Source: an uncultured Clostridia bacterium (lineage in GTDB: Bacteria; Bacillota; Clostridia; Oscillospirales; Oscillospiraceae). From it: DNA of 45,235 nt. The notes below the pieces were generated by a model, which did no database searches, was not told the DNA's origin, and saw only the letters and a program-made list of their open reading frames with translations. The position numbers and the translations under genes were made by a program. Every line of letters begins with the position of its first letter. Positions within the stretch are counted from its first letter, which is position 1. Positions 13,830 through 23,740 of this stretch are shown here, piece by piece. The stretch covers positions 1 through 45,235 of the forward strand of contig CAMVTO010000019.1 in the NCBI GenBank assembly GCA_947170435.1. The letters run 5' to 3'.

Positions 13830-14921
13830 ATAGCAGAGAAGATATTTCAGCAGAGGCTTAACATCATTTGGGACGAAGGAGAGCTATATAGCGTAGAATA
13901 CGAGCCTACGCATAAAAAGAATTATTTTAACAAGGACGCGCGGGCGCTTCGGTCTGTGCAAAAAGCGATTGAGCGCGATGGAAGTTTTTGTCCGAAGGGA
14001 AAAGGGAGCTTTTGCGTTCAGGATGTTTCCCATACAAAGCCGCCATATTATTTATCGCAGCTTTTATATGGCGTTTACCATCACAAGCCGATGTCGTGGG
14101 TGAAAGCAGGTAGAGTCAACTTCTTGGACGGAAACACCTCCAATCTGACGAAGGCAAACCTTAGCCATACTCACGCAGACGAAGAGGACAATATCAATCG
14201 TCGAATTTGGCGTGAAGGAGAATACATTTTCCTGCACCATAAAAAGAGTGGTCAATGTTACTTTTGCAGCTACACACCAGTGCTGTTTGATTTGTTGTGC
14301 AGTCATCGCATCCTGTGGGGCTATCAACCGGATATGGGGCGCTTGCAAGCTACCGTTATTTGGAAAAAGCGAAAAATGAAAGGCTTTGCTTTTGGATTCC
14401 ACACGCTGTGCTATGCCAGCTATCATTACGGCGCAGGTAAAAACAATTTTATAGGGCGTGTAAAACAAATGCAGAAGGACTTTAGTGCTGCTCACCTGTC
14501 TGTCGATCATTTGGATGACAACCAGGCAAACAACTGTATTTGGAATCTCTCACCGATGAGGAAAGAACAGAACGCAGGCAAAAAGGATATCCTTGGATGT
14601 ATTCGATACCCATTCTTTTTTTACGCAGTATATTTTGACGGCGAATACAGAGTCGTTTGTGGGAGAATATGCGGAGACGTCCTCTACCCAGGATATGATG
14701 CTGCGTTTGTAATATGCGCAGATCCGCCCGCTCTTATTGAGCTTGCAAAACGGTTCTATAAAACTGAATGGGAAGACGGTGTATCACCAGAGAAAAAACT
14801 AAAATCTAATCCTGATAATGTGTGTTTGCAGAACTATTTTGGGGATTTTGGTGCAACGGGCATTCGGAAGTTGCTGCTTGAGAAAAACCAGAATGAATTT
14901 GAAACATACAAGATGCAATAA
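13830..14921 (+). CDS. HNH-endonuclease-like protein with ATA start codon
   Basis: The 363-residue protein contains SVDHLDDNQANNCIWNLSPMRKEQN at about residues 224-248, matching the HNH homing-endonuclease pattern (VDHIDGN...N..ENL). A weaker related segment, VNFLDGNTSNLTKANLSH, lies near residues 97-114, so the domain may be duplicated. The frame extends upstream of the first usual start (GTG 13956) through 42 codons of sensible sequence (AEKIFQQRLNIIWDEGELYSVEYEPTH) to ATA 13830. That ATA lies 9 nt after a perfect AAGGAGG (13814-13820). The first catalytic His is present; the other His position reads Trp-Asn, so nuclease activity is uncertain. It may nick DNA for element mobility or exclusion. 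Confidence 0.72.
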   Translation: MAEKIFQQRLNIIWDEGELYSVEYEPTHKKNYFNKDARALRSVQKAIERDGSFCPKGKGSFCVQDVSHTKPPYYLSQLLYGVYHHKPMSWVKAGRVNFLDGNTSNLTKANLSHTHADEEDNINRRIWREGEYIFLHHKKSGQCYFCSYTPVLFDLLCSHRILWGYQPDMGRLQATVIWKKRKMKGFAFGFHTLCYASYHYGAGKNNFIGRVKQMQKDFSAAHLSVDHLDDNQANNCIWNLSPMRKEQNAGKKDILGCIRYPFFFYAVYFDGEYRVVCGRICGDVLYPGYDAAFVICADPPALIELAKRFYKTEWEDGVSPEKKLKSNPDNVCLQNYFGDFGATGIRKLLLEKNQNEFETYKMQ

Positions 14922-14950
14922 TACAGAAGTAACGCCGAGAAAGGAGTTTT

Positions 14951-15508
14951 ATGCAAATTAGAATGCCTGGTCGTGTGTATGTCTGCAAGGCTGATCTTAC
15001 CGTCGATGATGTCACCTGCTGGCAGTCCACAGACAAGGATGAGATATGCCTGCCCTGCCGAATGATAACGCCGTTCAGGGGCGCGGCAATGGAAATCATC
15101 TCAGATTATGAGAAATATCACGGTGACAAATACGTCAAAAACCCGGAAAGTATCATTGATAATGCCAAGTCAACCCTAAAATTGCTGGTCTACTGCAACA
15201 TAATCCACGCCGCGTGTGACCTGACACTCCACTTGGATAACTTGGATAACGGTGAAGCCATCACAAAATGGATACCTGACATTATGGGGCCGCGATACTC
15301 AATCCCGATCTTGAATGAGTTCTTCCGGCGCGGTGCTGCCGGCCTGACGAATGACAAGCGCGAATTATGGGAACGCAGATACACAGAGTTCCAGGAACGT
15401 CACAAACATTGGGATGTGTGGGGCTACACTGACGAAAATCACGATGATGAGGATGAGTCAATCATGCTCCCCCAGACGGAGGTAATGCCGTACCAACCCG
15501 ACAATTAG
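14951..15508 (+). CDS. Hypothetical protein
   Basis: The 185-residue protein begins MQIRMPGRVYVCKADLTVDDVTCWQSTDKDEICLPCRMITPF. It continues with a helical middle (IIDNAKSTLKLLVYCNIIHAACDLTLHLDNL) and an acidic tail (DENHDDEDESIMLP). Four cysteines fall in the first 40 residues but do not form a clear metal-binding knuckle. ATG 14951 follows AAAGGAG. It lies between the HNH-like gene and the tail block. No family is recognised and it could belong to either group. Confidence 0.65.
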   Translation: MQIRMPGRVYVCKADLTVDDVTCWQSTDKDEICLPCRMITPFRGAAMEIISDYEKYHGDKYVKNPESIIDNAKSTLKLLVYCNIIHAACDLTLHLDNLDNGEAITKWIPDIMGPRYSIPILNEFFRRGAAGLTNDKRELWERRYTEFQERHKHWDVWGYTDENHDDEDESIMLPQTEVMPYQPDN

Positions 15509-15756
15509 TCATGTCACATCGAGGAAATCAAAAAGAAATCCGAGCGAATTACTATTAAGGTTTCAGGTGGATAACTAACCGCCATGTCCGCCGCAGAAGT
15601 AAAAAGGGAGCGGAATTACACAGGTTTCCAGAGAAAAGATTTCATTTCTGCGCCGTGTCTGCCGGTGCGTGCGCAGAGTGGATATAGCGCTTTGCGAAAG
15701 GGGCATTCAGCATCAGGGGAAAAGCACAAAAATAAAGCAAGAAAAGAGGAAAAATA

Positions 15757-16197
15757 ATGGAAAAGCAGAACAACGGTGTATCAGATAGCGGTGGTAACGT
15801 CAAGAAGTTCCGCGACGCGATGAACGCTCACGCCGAGAAAGTATGCGGCGTACCCGATGCGTTCGGCATTGAGCAGGCCGCCGATATGCTTAAAACGTGG
15901 ACGGAGCAGCAGGGCGGCGACGAAGAACTGGCAGTTGCGCGTATGTGCGAGTTGGCCTACGGCACAGAGAACGTCACGTTTAAGGACGCTCTGCTGATTA
16001 TTGACGACGAGATCAGGAAAGGCGTTAAAGCGTGCGGCGCGTCCTTAAAGACGGAGCAGATCGGGGAATGGACTATGGCTGACGTGGTAGACATCCTTTT
16101 ACGTCACTGGAAGGACTTTACGACCTACGAGAAAGAGATCATCGGAAGAGCCGTGACTGGAGAACTGCGCCATGTCAAACCTGCAACAACAACTTGA
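15757..16197 (+). CDS. Hypothetical protein of the tail block
   Basis: The 146-residue helical protein (MEKQNNGVSDSGGNVKKFRDAMNAHAEKVCGVPDAFG...) starts after AAAAGAGG. It overlaps the gp10-like gene by 26 bp in another frame. Its position one gene before the tape measure protein would suit a tail assembly chaperone, but I see no slippery sequence or second product. The cysteine and acidic helices do not match a family I know. The interval 15509-15756 upstream holds no gene. Confidence 0.6.
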   Translation: MEKQNNGVSDSGGNVKKFRDAMNAHAEKVCGVPDAFGIEQAADMLKTWTEQQGGDEELAVARMCELAYGTENVTFKDALLIIDDEIRKGVKACGASLKTEQIGEWTMADVVDILLRHWKDFTTYEKEIIGRAVTGELRHVKPATTT

Positions 16198-16657
16198 CCG
16201 CATCGCGGCAAAGCTCGCACCGAAGATCGACAATGCCCTTGCTCATGAGGTGGCCGACGCAGTGCGTGAAGAGGAATCTGAAACGATCAAGGAGGTCGTC
16301 TATGGAGTTTACACACCGAAGCTCTACCGCCGACGCGGTGATCTTGACGGCTTTGGTGATCCGTACAACCTTGAAGCGAAGGTCAAGGACGGCACACTGA
16401 CGGTGAAAAACGTGACAGAGCCGAATCCTGGCGGCGTACTGAACGACGGTGCAGTTACGACGGGCAAGCACCTCGATGAGCTGATCGAGTATGGTTATGG
16501 AAGCGCAAACGGTACATACGACTTCCCCAAGCGCGGTGCGGCCTTCATGAAAGCTCGCCCGTTCACCAAGAAGACCATCGAGCATCTAAAACAAAACAAA
16601 TTGCACGTCTCGGCTCTCAAAAAGGGCTTGAAACGACTGGGTATTATAACAAAATGA
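16172..16657 (+). CDS. HK97 gp10-like / minor tail protein
   Basis: The 161-residue protein has an N-terminal helix with a basic/acidic pattern (LAPKIDNALAHEVADAVREEESETIKEVVYGVYTP). It continues YRRRGDLDGFGDPYNLEAKVKDGTLTVKNVTEPNPGG and ends in a helix preceded by MKARPFTKKTIEHL. The -ARPF- and final helix pattern is typical of gp10-like head-tail joining or minor tail proteins of siphophages. ATG 16172 is 9 nt after GGAG. It directly precedes the tape measure gene (12 bp). In full phages this family sits upstream of the tail tube gene, which is missing here. Confidence 0.72.
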   Translation: MSNLQQQLDRIAAKLAPKIDNALAHEVADAVREEESETIKEVVYGVYTPKLYRRRGDLDGFGDPYNLEAKVKDGTLTVKNVTEPNPGGVLNDGAVTTGKHLDELIEYGYGSANGTYDFPKRGAAFMKARPFTKKTIEHLKQNKLHVSALKKGLKRLGIITK

Positions 16658-16669
16658 TTGGAGCACTAT

Positions 16670-19600
16670 ATGGCAGATAACGACGAACTGCAAATACTCG
16701 CAACAGTAGCGCTTGATCTCGCGAAATCCCTTACACAGATCCAGCAGCAGATGAAGACGCTGCAGGCACAAATGCAGGGGTACACCCTCAAACTGACAGC
16801 AGGGCTGGATAAGGCAGCCTCTCGCACAAAGATCAACGCCGACGCGAAATCACTCAAAGCAACGGACATCAAGCTGACAGGGCAGCTCGATAAGACCGCA
16901 ACTACAAAGCAGCTCAAGGATGGTATCAGCAAGCTGAAAGAGCAGCAAGTAAAACTCCAAGGTGTGCTTGACCGCGCCGCGACAAGGCGCAATCTGCAAG
17001 CAGAGTTAAAAACGATTCCCGCAGTACAGGCGACTGCCTCCGTAAAGACTGAGGGTGCGGAGCAGATTGAGAAACTGCGGCAGTCCATGACCGAGGCAAA
17101 GAACAGCGCGGTTGAACTGGCGGCGAAGACATATCTTGTACGCACGGCGTTACAGGCGTTGCGGCAAACGGCGAGAGATGTCATCGACAACATCTCAGAG
17201 CTGGATTCCTCTGCGACTAACCTTGCGATTATTACAGGCGGACGCAGTGCGGAGACCTACAAGCTGCTGGAGCAGTACAACGCCCTGGCGCGTGACCTTG
17301 GCGCTACAACTACACAGGTTGCCGATGCCGCCGCCGCATGGCTCCGCCAAGGTAAAAACGCTGCTGAGACTGCGGAGCTGATTGAGAAGTCGATTATGCT
17401 TTCCAAGGTCGCTATGATCGACTCCGAGACTGCGACGAAAAACCTCACATCCGCTATGAAGGGATACGGGCTGGCGGTGGAGGATGTCGCTGGCATCGTC
17501 GATAAGCTGGCGGCGTTGGACAGCAAAGCCGCTATTACGGCATCTGATCTGGCCGTTGCAATGTCCCAGACAGCAAGTAGCGCGAACATCGGCGGCGTCA
17601 GCATGGATAGACTCCTTGGCTATCTGGCAGCTGTGCAGGAAACCACGCAGCGAAGCGCGGAGACCATCGGACAGAGCTTTAAGACCATTTTTGCTCGAAT
17701 GGGTAACATCAAGCTCGGCAAGTTCTTCGATGACGAGGGTAACGACCTATCAGACGTTGAAAGCTCGCTGACACATTACGGTATTGCCCTTCGCAACGCT
17801 GAGGGCGATTTCCGCAACTTTGGCGATGTGCTGGACGAGGTATATGACAAATGGGAGAAGTTTCGCGCGGTCGATCAGCGGGCAATCGCGCAGGCGTTCG
17901 CTGGCACCAGACAACAGGAAAACTTCCTTGTGCTGATGGAGAACTACGGCAAAGCGCTTGAATATGCGGGTATCTCCGCCGACTCCGCAGGCACGGCGCT
18001 CCAGAAGTTCGAGGCGTACGAGGAATCCATTGAAGCGAAGGCAGCAGGCTTTACCGCCGCGCTGGAAAGCCTCACAATGGACACCTTCGATTCGGAACTT
18101 GTCAAGGACTTGATCGACACCGCGACAGCTTTGGTCGATTTGACCGAGAAGGCTGGTCTGCTACGGGCAACATTGATCTCCCTTGGTGCAGTTGGTACGA
18201 TGAAGAGCGTACAGGCGCTTGCAACAGGATTTGGCAATGTCTCGCAGAACGTCCTTAACCTTGGTGAAAGCATCAATATCCTTCGCAGACTCGGCGACGT
18301 GAGCGCCCTCACTGGCGCAGATATTGCCAAACTTGGCGCTCTAACGAAGGGGCTGAACAACGAACAGCTTAAAGTCGTGCTGACTACGCAGAACCTCACG
18401 ACAGCGCAGAGAACAGCGATCTTGACCGCCTCTGGCCTGACCGCCGAGGAAGCGGCGCAGAAACTCGAAACGCTCGGACTTGCTACCGCCGAGGAAACAG
18501 CGACCGGCGCAACGCTTTCGCTGTCAAATGCTATGCGTGGGCTGGGCGCGTCGTTGAAGGCAGCATTTGCAGCAAATCCTATTGGTATGGTATCGCTGGG
18601 CGTCGGTACAGCTATTACCGCGTTTTCGCTGCTGAATAGTGCTATCGAAAAGGTAGAGCAAGCGGAGGAAGAAGCACGCGCCGCCGCCCGCGAAGGTGCA
18701 GAGGCGTACAATGACAATGCCGCCGCCGCGAGCGAATATAAAGATCGGCTGCACGAGCTTCGCGGGGAGCTGGACAAGGGCAACCTGAGCGAGAAGGACG
18801 CCTATGACAAGCGTGCGGAGTTGGTTGAGATTGAGCAGGCGTTGATTGACAAGTTTGGCAAAGAGGCTGAGGGTATCCGCCTTGTGACCGGCGAGATCAA
18901 AGAACAGATTGACGCAATCGACCGGCTGTCTGAGAGTGAGTACAACGCATGGAGGCGCACCAATCCCGATGCCATCCAGGACGCAATAAAACTCTTTACA
19001 GATTTTACGCCAACCGACCTTGACTGGTGGGGTGACACTAAGGGTATCAATGTCTATCCTGTCAGTTCCGGCGACCTCCAAAGGGCAATCAAAGACCTCA
19101 ATCTCGATATCGTACCGAAGGAGTTCCACAACGCGCTGCAAAGAGCTATCGAAGAGGCGGGCTTGGAAATTGAGATTCCCGTCGCCGGTATCACGGGGGA
19201 TTTTGTATCCGACACCGACCTGAAGGATATTCGCGAGTACATCAGCTACTATACCACACTCGCAGACATTACAGAGGAACTTGGCAAGGAGTATTTTGGC
19301 GGGAGATATCTTGATTACGTCGGCGATGCGCTGTCCAAATATGCCGCCGAGATCAATAAATACGAGGATGCGGTCAAGGAAAACGCCGACACGTTTAACA
19401 CCTACGCCGAAGGACAGTTGCAGTATGGTGCGGAGTACGCCGCCGTATGGCGTGAGGTCTCCGCCGCTCAGCAGGATTATAATACCGCCGTTCTGAACGG
19501 TAACAATGAGGCTGTGTATGCCGCGATTGCGAAGATGCAGGAGGCACGGGACGCTTTTCTTGCGGCGGGCTGGGACAATGCGGCGGTCAACCGGTATGCC

Positions 19601-22600
19601 GAAGACTTTTTTGACAAGTTCGACGCGCAATCTGCGGACTATCAGGCGGAGATCAAGGTCAAGGCTGTGTTTGACGATCCTGACAACAGCTTTGGCAAGA
19701 TGGTCAAGGACGCGGCGAAGAAGTTTGAGGGAGAGAACGGGAAAGTCGATATCAACAAAGTCCTGAGTGCCGGCATCCTTTATGACGAGAACCCAAACAG
19801 GGGTAGCCATAGTGAGGCGCTTTCCGCCGAGGAACAAGCATACATTGACATCAAGACCGCAGCGGATCAGGCGGGATTGTCGGTAGCGGACTACATGAGC
19901 AAGTTGTCCTCTCTGGACATCATACAGGTGGATTTTGCGGACAGCGCGGAGGAAAACTCCAAGCGGATTACCAACCTTGCCGACACGCTGGGCGGCCTCA
20001 ATGTCGAGCTTGATGCGATCAAGGCTCACGGTGGCACAGTTGATCTCTTGCGCCGCCCCGTGGTGGAGGTGACAAACTCCAATATTAGCAAGGTGCAAGG
20101 CTGGGGCATGACCGACGCACAGATCGGCGACCGTATGACCGTTGCTTCGCAAACATACAAGGCTGGCGAAGCTGCCATAGTTGTGACACCAATCCTTCCC
20201 ACTGGCGAGGAAGTTACGCAAAAAGCACTCGACAAGTATATGAGTCAGCTAATTTCCAAAGGCAAGAAAAAGGGAAATTACGCTGAATATGACGATTGGG
20301 GCATCCTTCTCGGTGCTTTCGGAGACAAAACCACCTTCGACAAGAACAATGAAGATGCGGAGGAATTTGCTGTACGTCTGCATGAGATCCACGAAGCGAT
20401 GCTGGACGTGAGCGACCCGTCCGAAATGCGGGAGCTGATCGCGCAGCTGGCGGAGCTGACGGAATACGATCCGAGCATTTCCGCGCTGGCGGATAAATTC
20501 GCAGACCTTGAGGATAAGGTCAAGAAGCTGAGCACCGGCATGAAGGAGTTCAGCGAGGACGGCGCAATCTCGCTCAAGACGCTCTCCGACATCGGCGAGA
20601 CCTTCGGCGACTTCGACAGCTTTGAAAACTTTGCCAAGACGCTGACTGACAGCGGCTCCACGATGGAGCAGGTGCAGCAGGCGGCGAACAATCTGGCAAG
20701 TGAGTTTGTCAACTCCGCGCAGATCCTCGACATGCTGCGCGACGGCAACGAAGAGCTGGTCAAGTCGATGCTGGAGGATATCGGCGTCACCAACGCCGCC
20801 GAGGTCGTTGAAGCGCGTCTTTCCGCGCTCCGCCTCGAAGACAAGCTGTCCGCTATGGGGCTTGCCGACGCGACGTGGGAGGTTGCCAAGCAGAAGCTCC
20901 AGGAGGCGGGAGCGACCGAGACCGCAATCGCGTCTCTGGAGGCGTACCGCAAGAAGCAGGTCGAGGCGAAGATCGCAACGACGGACTTTGTAACGGCAAA
21001 CGCCGGCACCATCGCTTCCTATTTGCAGCTTGCCAAGGCTGCTGGGATCGCCGGCAAGTCCATTGACATTCTGACCCAGATGCAGGCGCTTGAAGCGGGC
21101 GCGTCTGAGGGGATGAAGAAGACCTACCAGTACGGCGCGGCCATGACGCGCTACAGAAACCAGCTGCAAGCGGCGCTGACGGATGATATCGCAATCGCCG
21201 TTCCGGAGGTCAAGGTGTCTGTTCCGCAGATCAAGTCTTCCGGCTCCAAGTCGAGCAGCAGTAAGCAGACCGAGAAGTATATCGCCGAAATCGACCGCTT
21301 CCGCGAGGCGGTCAAGCGACTGGAAGATACACGCGAGCAGGCGGCGAAGCTGGAAGCGGAGCTTGGGCAAGAGAACGACCTGCGCAAGCAGATCACGATT
21401 CAGCGCCAGCTCATTGACGTTTATACGGATGAACAGGGCGCGCTCCACAACCTCAACGAGGAACGCCGCAAGGCTATTGCCGAGGGCGTGGATAAGCTGA
21501 CAAAGCTGGGCTTTGAGGTCAACTACGATCCGGCGACCAATGACTTGTTCATTGAAAATCTGGAGCACCTCAACGAGCTTTCCACCAAGGATCTCACCAA
21601 GTACGAGACCATGGCGGACATGTCTGTGAACATCGTCGGCAAGTACAGCGACGCCACCGAAGCGACCAACGGACTCATTAAGGATACCGGGGGCATCATT
21701 GACAATATCACGGAGTTCAACGATGCCAACAAGGACGCCTCTGAGTCATGGTGGGAGCTGAAGGACGGTATTCACGCGGCGAAGCAGACGATCATCGACG
21801 ATCTCAGACAGATTGCCGAGAACGCGCACGACGCCGTTGACCAGATCCAGGAAGTCTACGACACGCTTCACAGTGCGGCGGATGAGTTCGCGGCAAACGA
21901 CGGCTACCTCACCATCGACACATACCAGTCCATCTTGGATCTGGATGAACAGTACACGCAGTATCTCCGCGACGAAAACGGACTGCTCGTTATCAACGAG
22001 GAAAACATTCAGAAGGTGATCGCGGCGCGAACGGAACAGCTGGCGCTCGAAGAGGCACTGACCTATGTTGAGCGGCTGCGCCTTGCGCTGGAAGCGGACT
22101 CCATCGAAGACCTGAACAACCTTTTGTATGCCACCACCGACGCGACCAACGCGACGTGGGGACTGGTGTATGCCAACCTTGCCCTGCTCGACCTGACGGA
22201 TGAACAGTATGAGGCGGCAATGCACAACATTGGCGCGATCCGCGATCTTGCGGATATGGCAATCGAGGGGATCGGCAGGGAGGCCGGCGCGTTCACCGAC
22301 GCGCTCAATGATATGAAGGCAGGGCTTGACGATATCCTCAAGTACACGATGGATATGCTCAAACAGCGCGTGGAGGATCAGATCGACGCGCTGGAACAGC
22401 AGAAGGACGCATACGGCGACATCGTAGACAGTCAGAAGGAGATGCTGCGCAACACCAAGAAGCAGGCGGATTACCAGAAGACCGTTGCTTCCAAGCTGCG
22501 CGAGATGCAGAAGATCCAGAAGGAAATCGCTTCGCTCAGTCTGGCGGCTGAGTCCGGCGACCGCAGCGCCATCGCAAGGCGCGCAAAGCTCCAGGAAGAG

Positions 22601-23593
22601 CTTGCGGATTTGCAGGAGGATTTGACCGACACGCAGAACGAGCACGCGATCGAAGCGGCGGAGGAAGCGCTTGACAAACAGCAGACGGCTTTTGAGGCGG
22701 AGAAGGATCAGGAGATCAAGGTGCTGCAAGACAGCATTTCTTCGTACCAGAAGCTCTACGATATGGCGATCAACTATATCCAGAACCATTGGAACACGCT
22801 TTACAACGAGCTGATCGAGTGGAACACTGAGTACGGCAGCGTGCTCAACAGCGAGATCACGACGGCGTGGGACAACGCGTTGAAGGCGGCGCAGCGATAT
22901 GGCAGTTATGTAAGCGCTATGAACGGCATCGACGCCGATATCTCCACAGCGGGTTCGACCGGCAGTAACCTAACTGTCGGTAGGACGGGCAACCGCACGA
23001 CGGAGCAGTCCAAGGAGGAAATCGGCGCGGCGATCGTGCAGCAGATGCACGACAATTCGCAGGCGTGGTTCGGTGCCGACGCCAACCGGCGCAAGACGCT
23101 TGAGGACAACAACGCCAAGCTCGCCGGTCGTTTGGAGAGCATTGTCGGTGGTACGGTCGAGCGCAAGGACGGCACCTGGTATTGGAACGGGAAACCGCTC
23201 TACAGTCAGTTCGGTGTTTATCACGGCGGCACTTCTGGCGCGGGCGGTGTATCCACACCGAAGCAGGATGAGGTGTTTGCCCTGCTGAAAAAGGGCGAGA
23301 GCGTATACACGGAAAAGATGGTCGAGACAATGAGTAAGTACCTCGGCGTGTTCCAGAAGATGCGTGACTCCTTCGGAGCAGCAGGCTTCGGATCTGTCGG
23401 GATTACGGACGCGGATTTCGCACGCTTACAGGCCATGAAGCCGGTGAACAATGTGACGAACAACAGCCAGCCTTCCGTCAGCTTTGGCGACACCTATATC
23501 TACGGCGGCAGCGCCGAGACAGTGCGCCAGCATGAAGAAATCTCGCGTCGGCAGGCGAACAAGGTATTAAAGTATATTCGTGTGAAGCGTTAA
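16670..23593 (+). CDS. Phage tail tape measure protein (TP901-type core), very long
   Basis: The protein is about 2307 residues from ATG 16670 (GGAG 6 nt before; TTG 16658 is an alternative). Residues about 35-115 hold three related units (KLTAGLDKAASRTK, KLTGQLDKTATTKQ, KLQGVLDRAATRRN). The TP901 tape-measure core follows at about 165-480 (RDVIDNISELDSSATNLAIITGG...SQTASSANIGGVSMDRLLGYLAAVQETTQRSAETIGQSF...AFAGTRQQENFLVLMENY). A hydrophobic stretch near 635-660 (FAANPIGMVSLGVGTAITAFSLL) and long coiled coils precede a glycine-rich C-terminal domain (YHGGTSGAGGVSTPKQDEVFALLKKGESVY). In siphophages this protein sets tail length and helps DNA cross the membrane. No tail tube or distal tail genes accompany it. 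Confidence 0.95.
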   Translation: MADNDELQILATVALDLAKSLTQIQQQMKTLQAQMQGYTLKLTAGLDKAASRTKINADAKSLKATDIKLTGQLDKTATTKQLKDGISKLKEQQVKLQGVLDRAATRRNLQAELKTIPAVQATASVKTEGAEQIEKLRQSMTEAKNSAVELAAKTYLVRTALQALRQTARDVIDNISELDSSATNLAIITGGRSAETYKLLEQYNALARDLGATTTQVADAAAAWLRQGKNAAETAELIEKSIMLSKVAMIDSETATKNLTSAMKGYGLAVEDVAGIVDKLAALDSKAAITASDLAVAMSQTASSANIGGVSMDRLLGYLAAVQETTQRSAETIGQSFKTIFARMGNIKLGKFFDDEGNDLSDVESSLTHYGIALRNAEGDFRNFGDVLDEVYDKWEKFRAVDQRAIAQAFAGTRQQENFLVLMENYGKALEYAGISADSAGTALQKFEAYEESIEAKAAGFTAALESLTMDTFDSELVKDLIDTATALVDLTEKAGLLRATLISLGAVGTMKSVQALATGFGNVSQNVLNLGESINILRRLGDVSALTGADIAKLGALTKGLNNEQLKVVLTTQNLTTAQRTAILTASGLTAEEAAQKLETLGLATAEETATGATLSLSNAMRGLGASLKAAFAANPIGMVSLGVGTAITAFSLLNSAIEKVEQAEEEARAAAREGAEAYNDNAAAASEYKDRLHELRGELDKGNLSEKDAYDKRAELVEIEQALIDKFGKEAEGIRLVTGEIKEQIDAIDRLSESEYNAWRRTNPDAIQDAIKLFTDFTPTDLDWWGDTKGINVYPVSSGDLQRAIKDLNLDIVPKEFHNALQRAIEEAGLEIEIPVAGITGDFVSDTDLKDIREYISYYTTLADITEELGKEYFGGRYLDYVGDALSKYAAEINKYEDAVKENADTFNTYAEGQLQYGAEYAAVWREVSAAQQDYNTAVLNGNNEAVYAAIAKMQEARDAFLAAGWDNAAVNRYAEDFFDKFDAQSADYQAEIKVKAVFDDPDNSFGKMVKDAAKKFEGENGKVDINKVLSAGILYDENPNRGSHSEALSAEEQAYIDIKTAADQAGLSVADYMSKLSSLDIIQVDFADSAEENSKRITNLADTLGGLNVELDAIKAHGGTVDLLRRPVVEVTNSNISKVQGWGMTDAQIGDRMTVASQTYKAGEAAIVVTPILPTGEEVTQKALDKYMSQLISKGKKKGNYAEYDDWGILLGAFGDKTTFDKNNEDAEEFAVRLHEIHEAMLDVSDPSEMRELIAQLAELTEYDPSISALADKFADLEDKVKKLSTGMKEFSEDGAISLKTLSDIGETFGDFDSFENFAKTLTDSGSTMEQVQQAANNLASEFVNSAQILDMLRDGNEELVKSMLEDIGVTNAAEVVEARLSALRLEDKLSAMGLADATWEVAKQKLQEAGATETAIASLEAYRKKQVEAKIATTDFVTANAGTIASYLQLAKAAGIAGKSIDILTQMQALEAGASEGMKKTYQYGAAMTRYRNQLQAALTDDIAIAVPEVKVSVPQIKSSGSKSSSSKQTEKYIAEIDRFREAVKRLEDTREQAAKLEAELGQENDLRKQITIQRQLIDVYTDEQGALHNLNEERRKAIAEGVDKLTKLGFEVNYDPATNDLFIENLEHLNELSTKDLTKYETMADMSVNIVGKYSDATEATNGLIKDTGGIIDNITEFNDANKDASESWWELKDGIHAAKQTIIDDLRQIAENAHDAVDQIQEVYDTLHSAADEFAANDGYLTIDTYQSILDLDEQYTQYLRDENGLLVINEENIQKVIAARTEQLALEEALTYVERLRLALEADSIEDLNNLLYATTDATNATWGLVYANLALLDLTDEQYEAAMHNIGAIRDLADMAIEGIGREAGAFTDALNDMKAGLDDILKYTMDMLKQRVEDQIDALEQQKDAYGDIVDSQKEMLRNTKKQADYQKTVASKLREMQKIQKEIASLSLAAESGDRSAIARRAKLQEELADLQEDLTDTQNEHAIEAAEEALDKQQTAFEAEKDQEIKVLQDSISSYQKLYDMAINYIQNHWNTLYNELIEWNTEYGSVLNSEITTAWDNALKAAQRYGSYVSAMNGIDADISTAGSTGSNLTVGRTGNRTTEQSKEEIGAAIVQQMHDNSQAWFGADANRRKTLEDNNAKLAGRLESIVGGTVERKDGTWYWNGKPLYSQFGVYHGGTSGAGGVSTPKQDEVFALLKKGESVYTEKMVETMSKYLGVFQKMRDSFGAAGFGSVGITDADFARLQAMKPVNNVTNNSQPSVSFGDTYIYGGSAETVRQHEEISRRQANKVLKYIRVKR

Positions 23594-23600
23594 ACGGGAG

Positions 23601-23617
23601 CGGGTCACGATGACCCG
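23601..23617 (+). other. Short hairpin after the tape measure gene
   Basis: CGGGTCA 23601-23607 pairs with TGACCCG 23611-23617, 7 bp after the tape measure stop. There is no T tract directly after it, so termination is doubtful. Confidence 0.4.
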
Positions 23618-23740
23618 CCTCGTGGTACCCTGAAAAAAATCTGTGCCTTGACAAAGGCGCGTACAGCAATAAAGGGGAACAAGCGTGAATCAAAATATCA
23701 TGGTAATCAGGACAATAAGGCGTAGGAAGAAAGGAAGCGT

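Noticed and set aside
15757..16197. Programmed frameshift tail chaperone pair with the overlapping 16172 gene
   Set aside because: The downstream gene has its own ribosome site and gp10-like content, and I found no slippery heptamer in the 26-bp overlap.
18524..20221. Long minus-strand open frames opposite the tape measure gene (also 20249-21568 and 21746-22789)
   Set aside because: They mirror the codon pattern of the plus-strand gene, lack ribosome sites and have low-complexity or improbable protein content.
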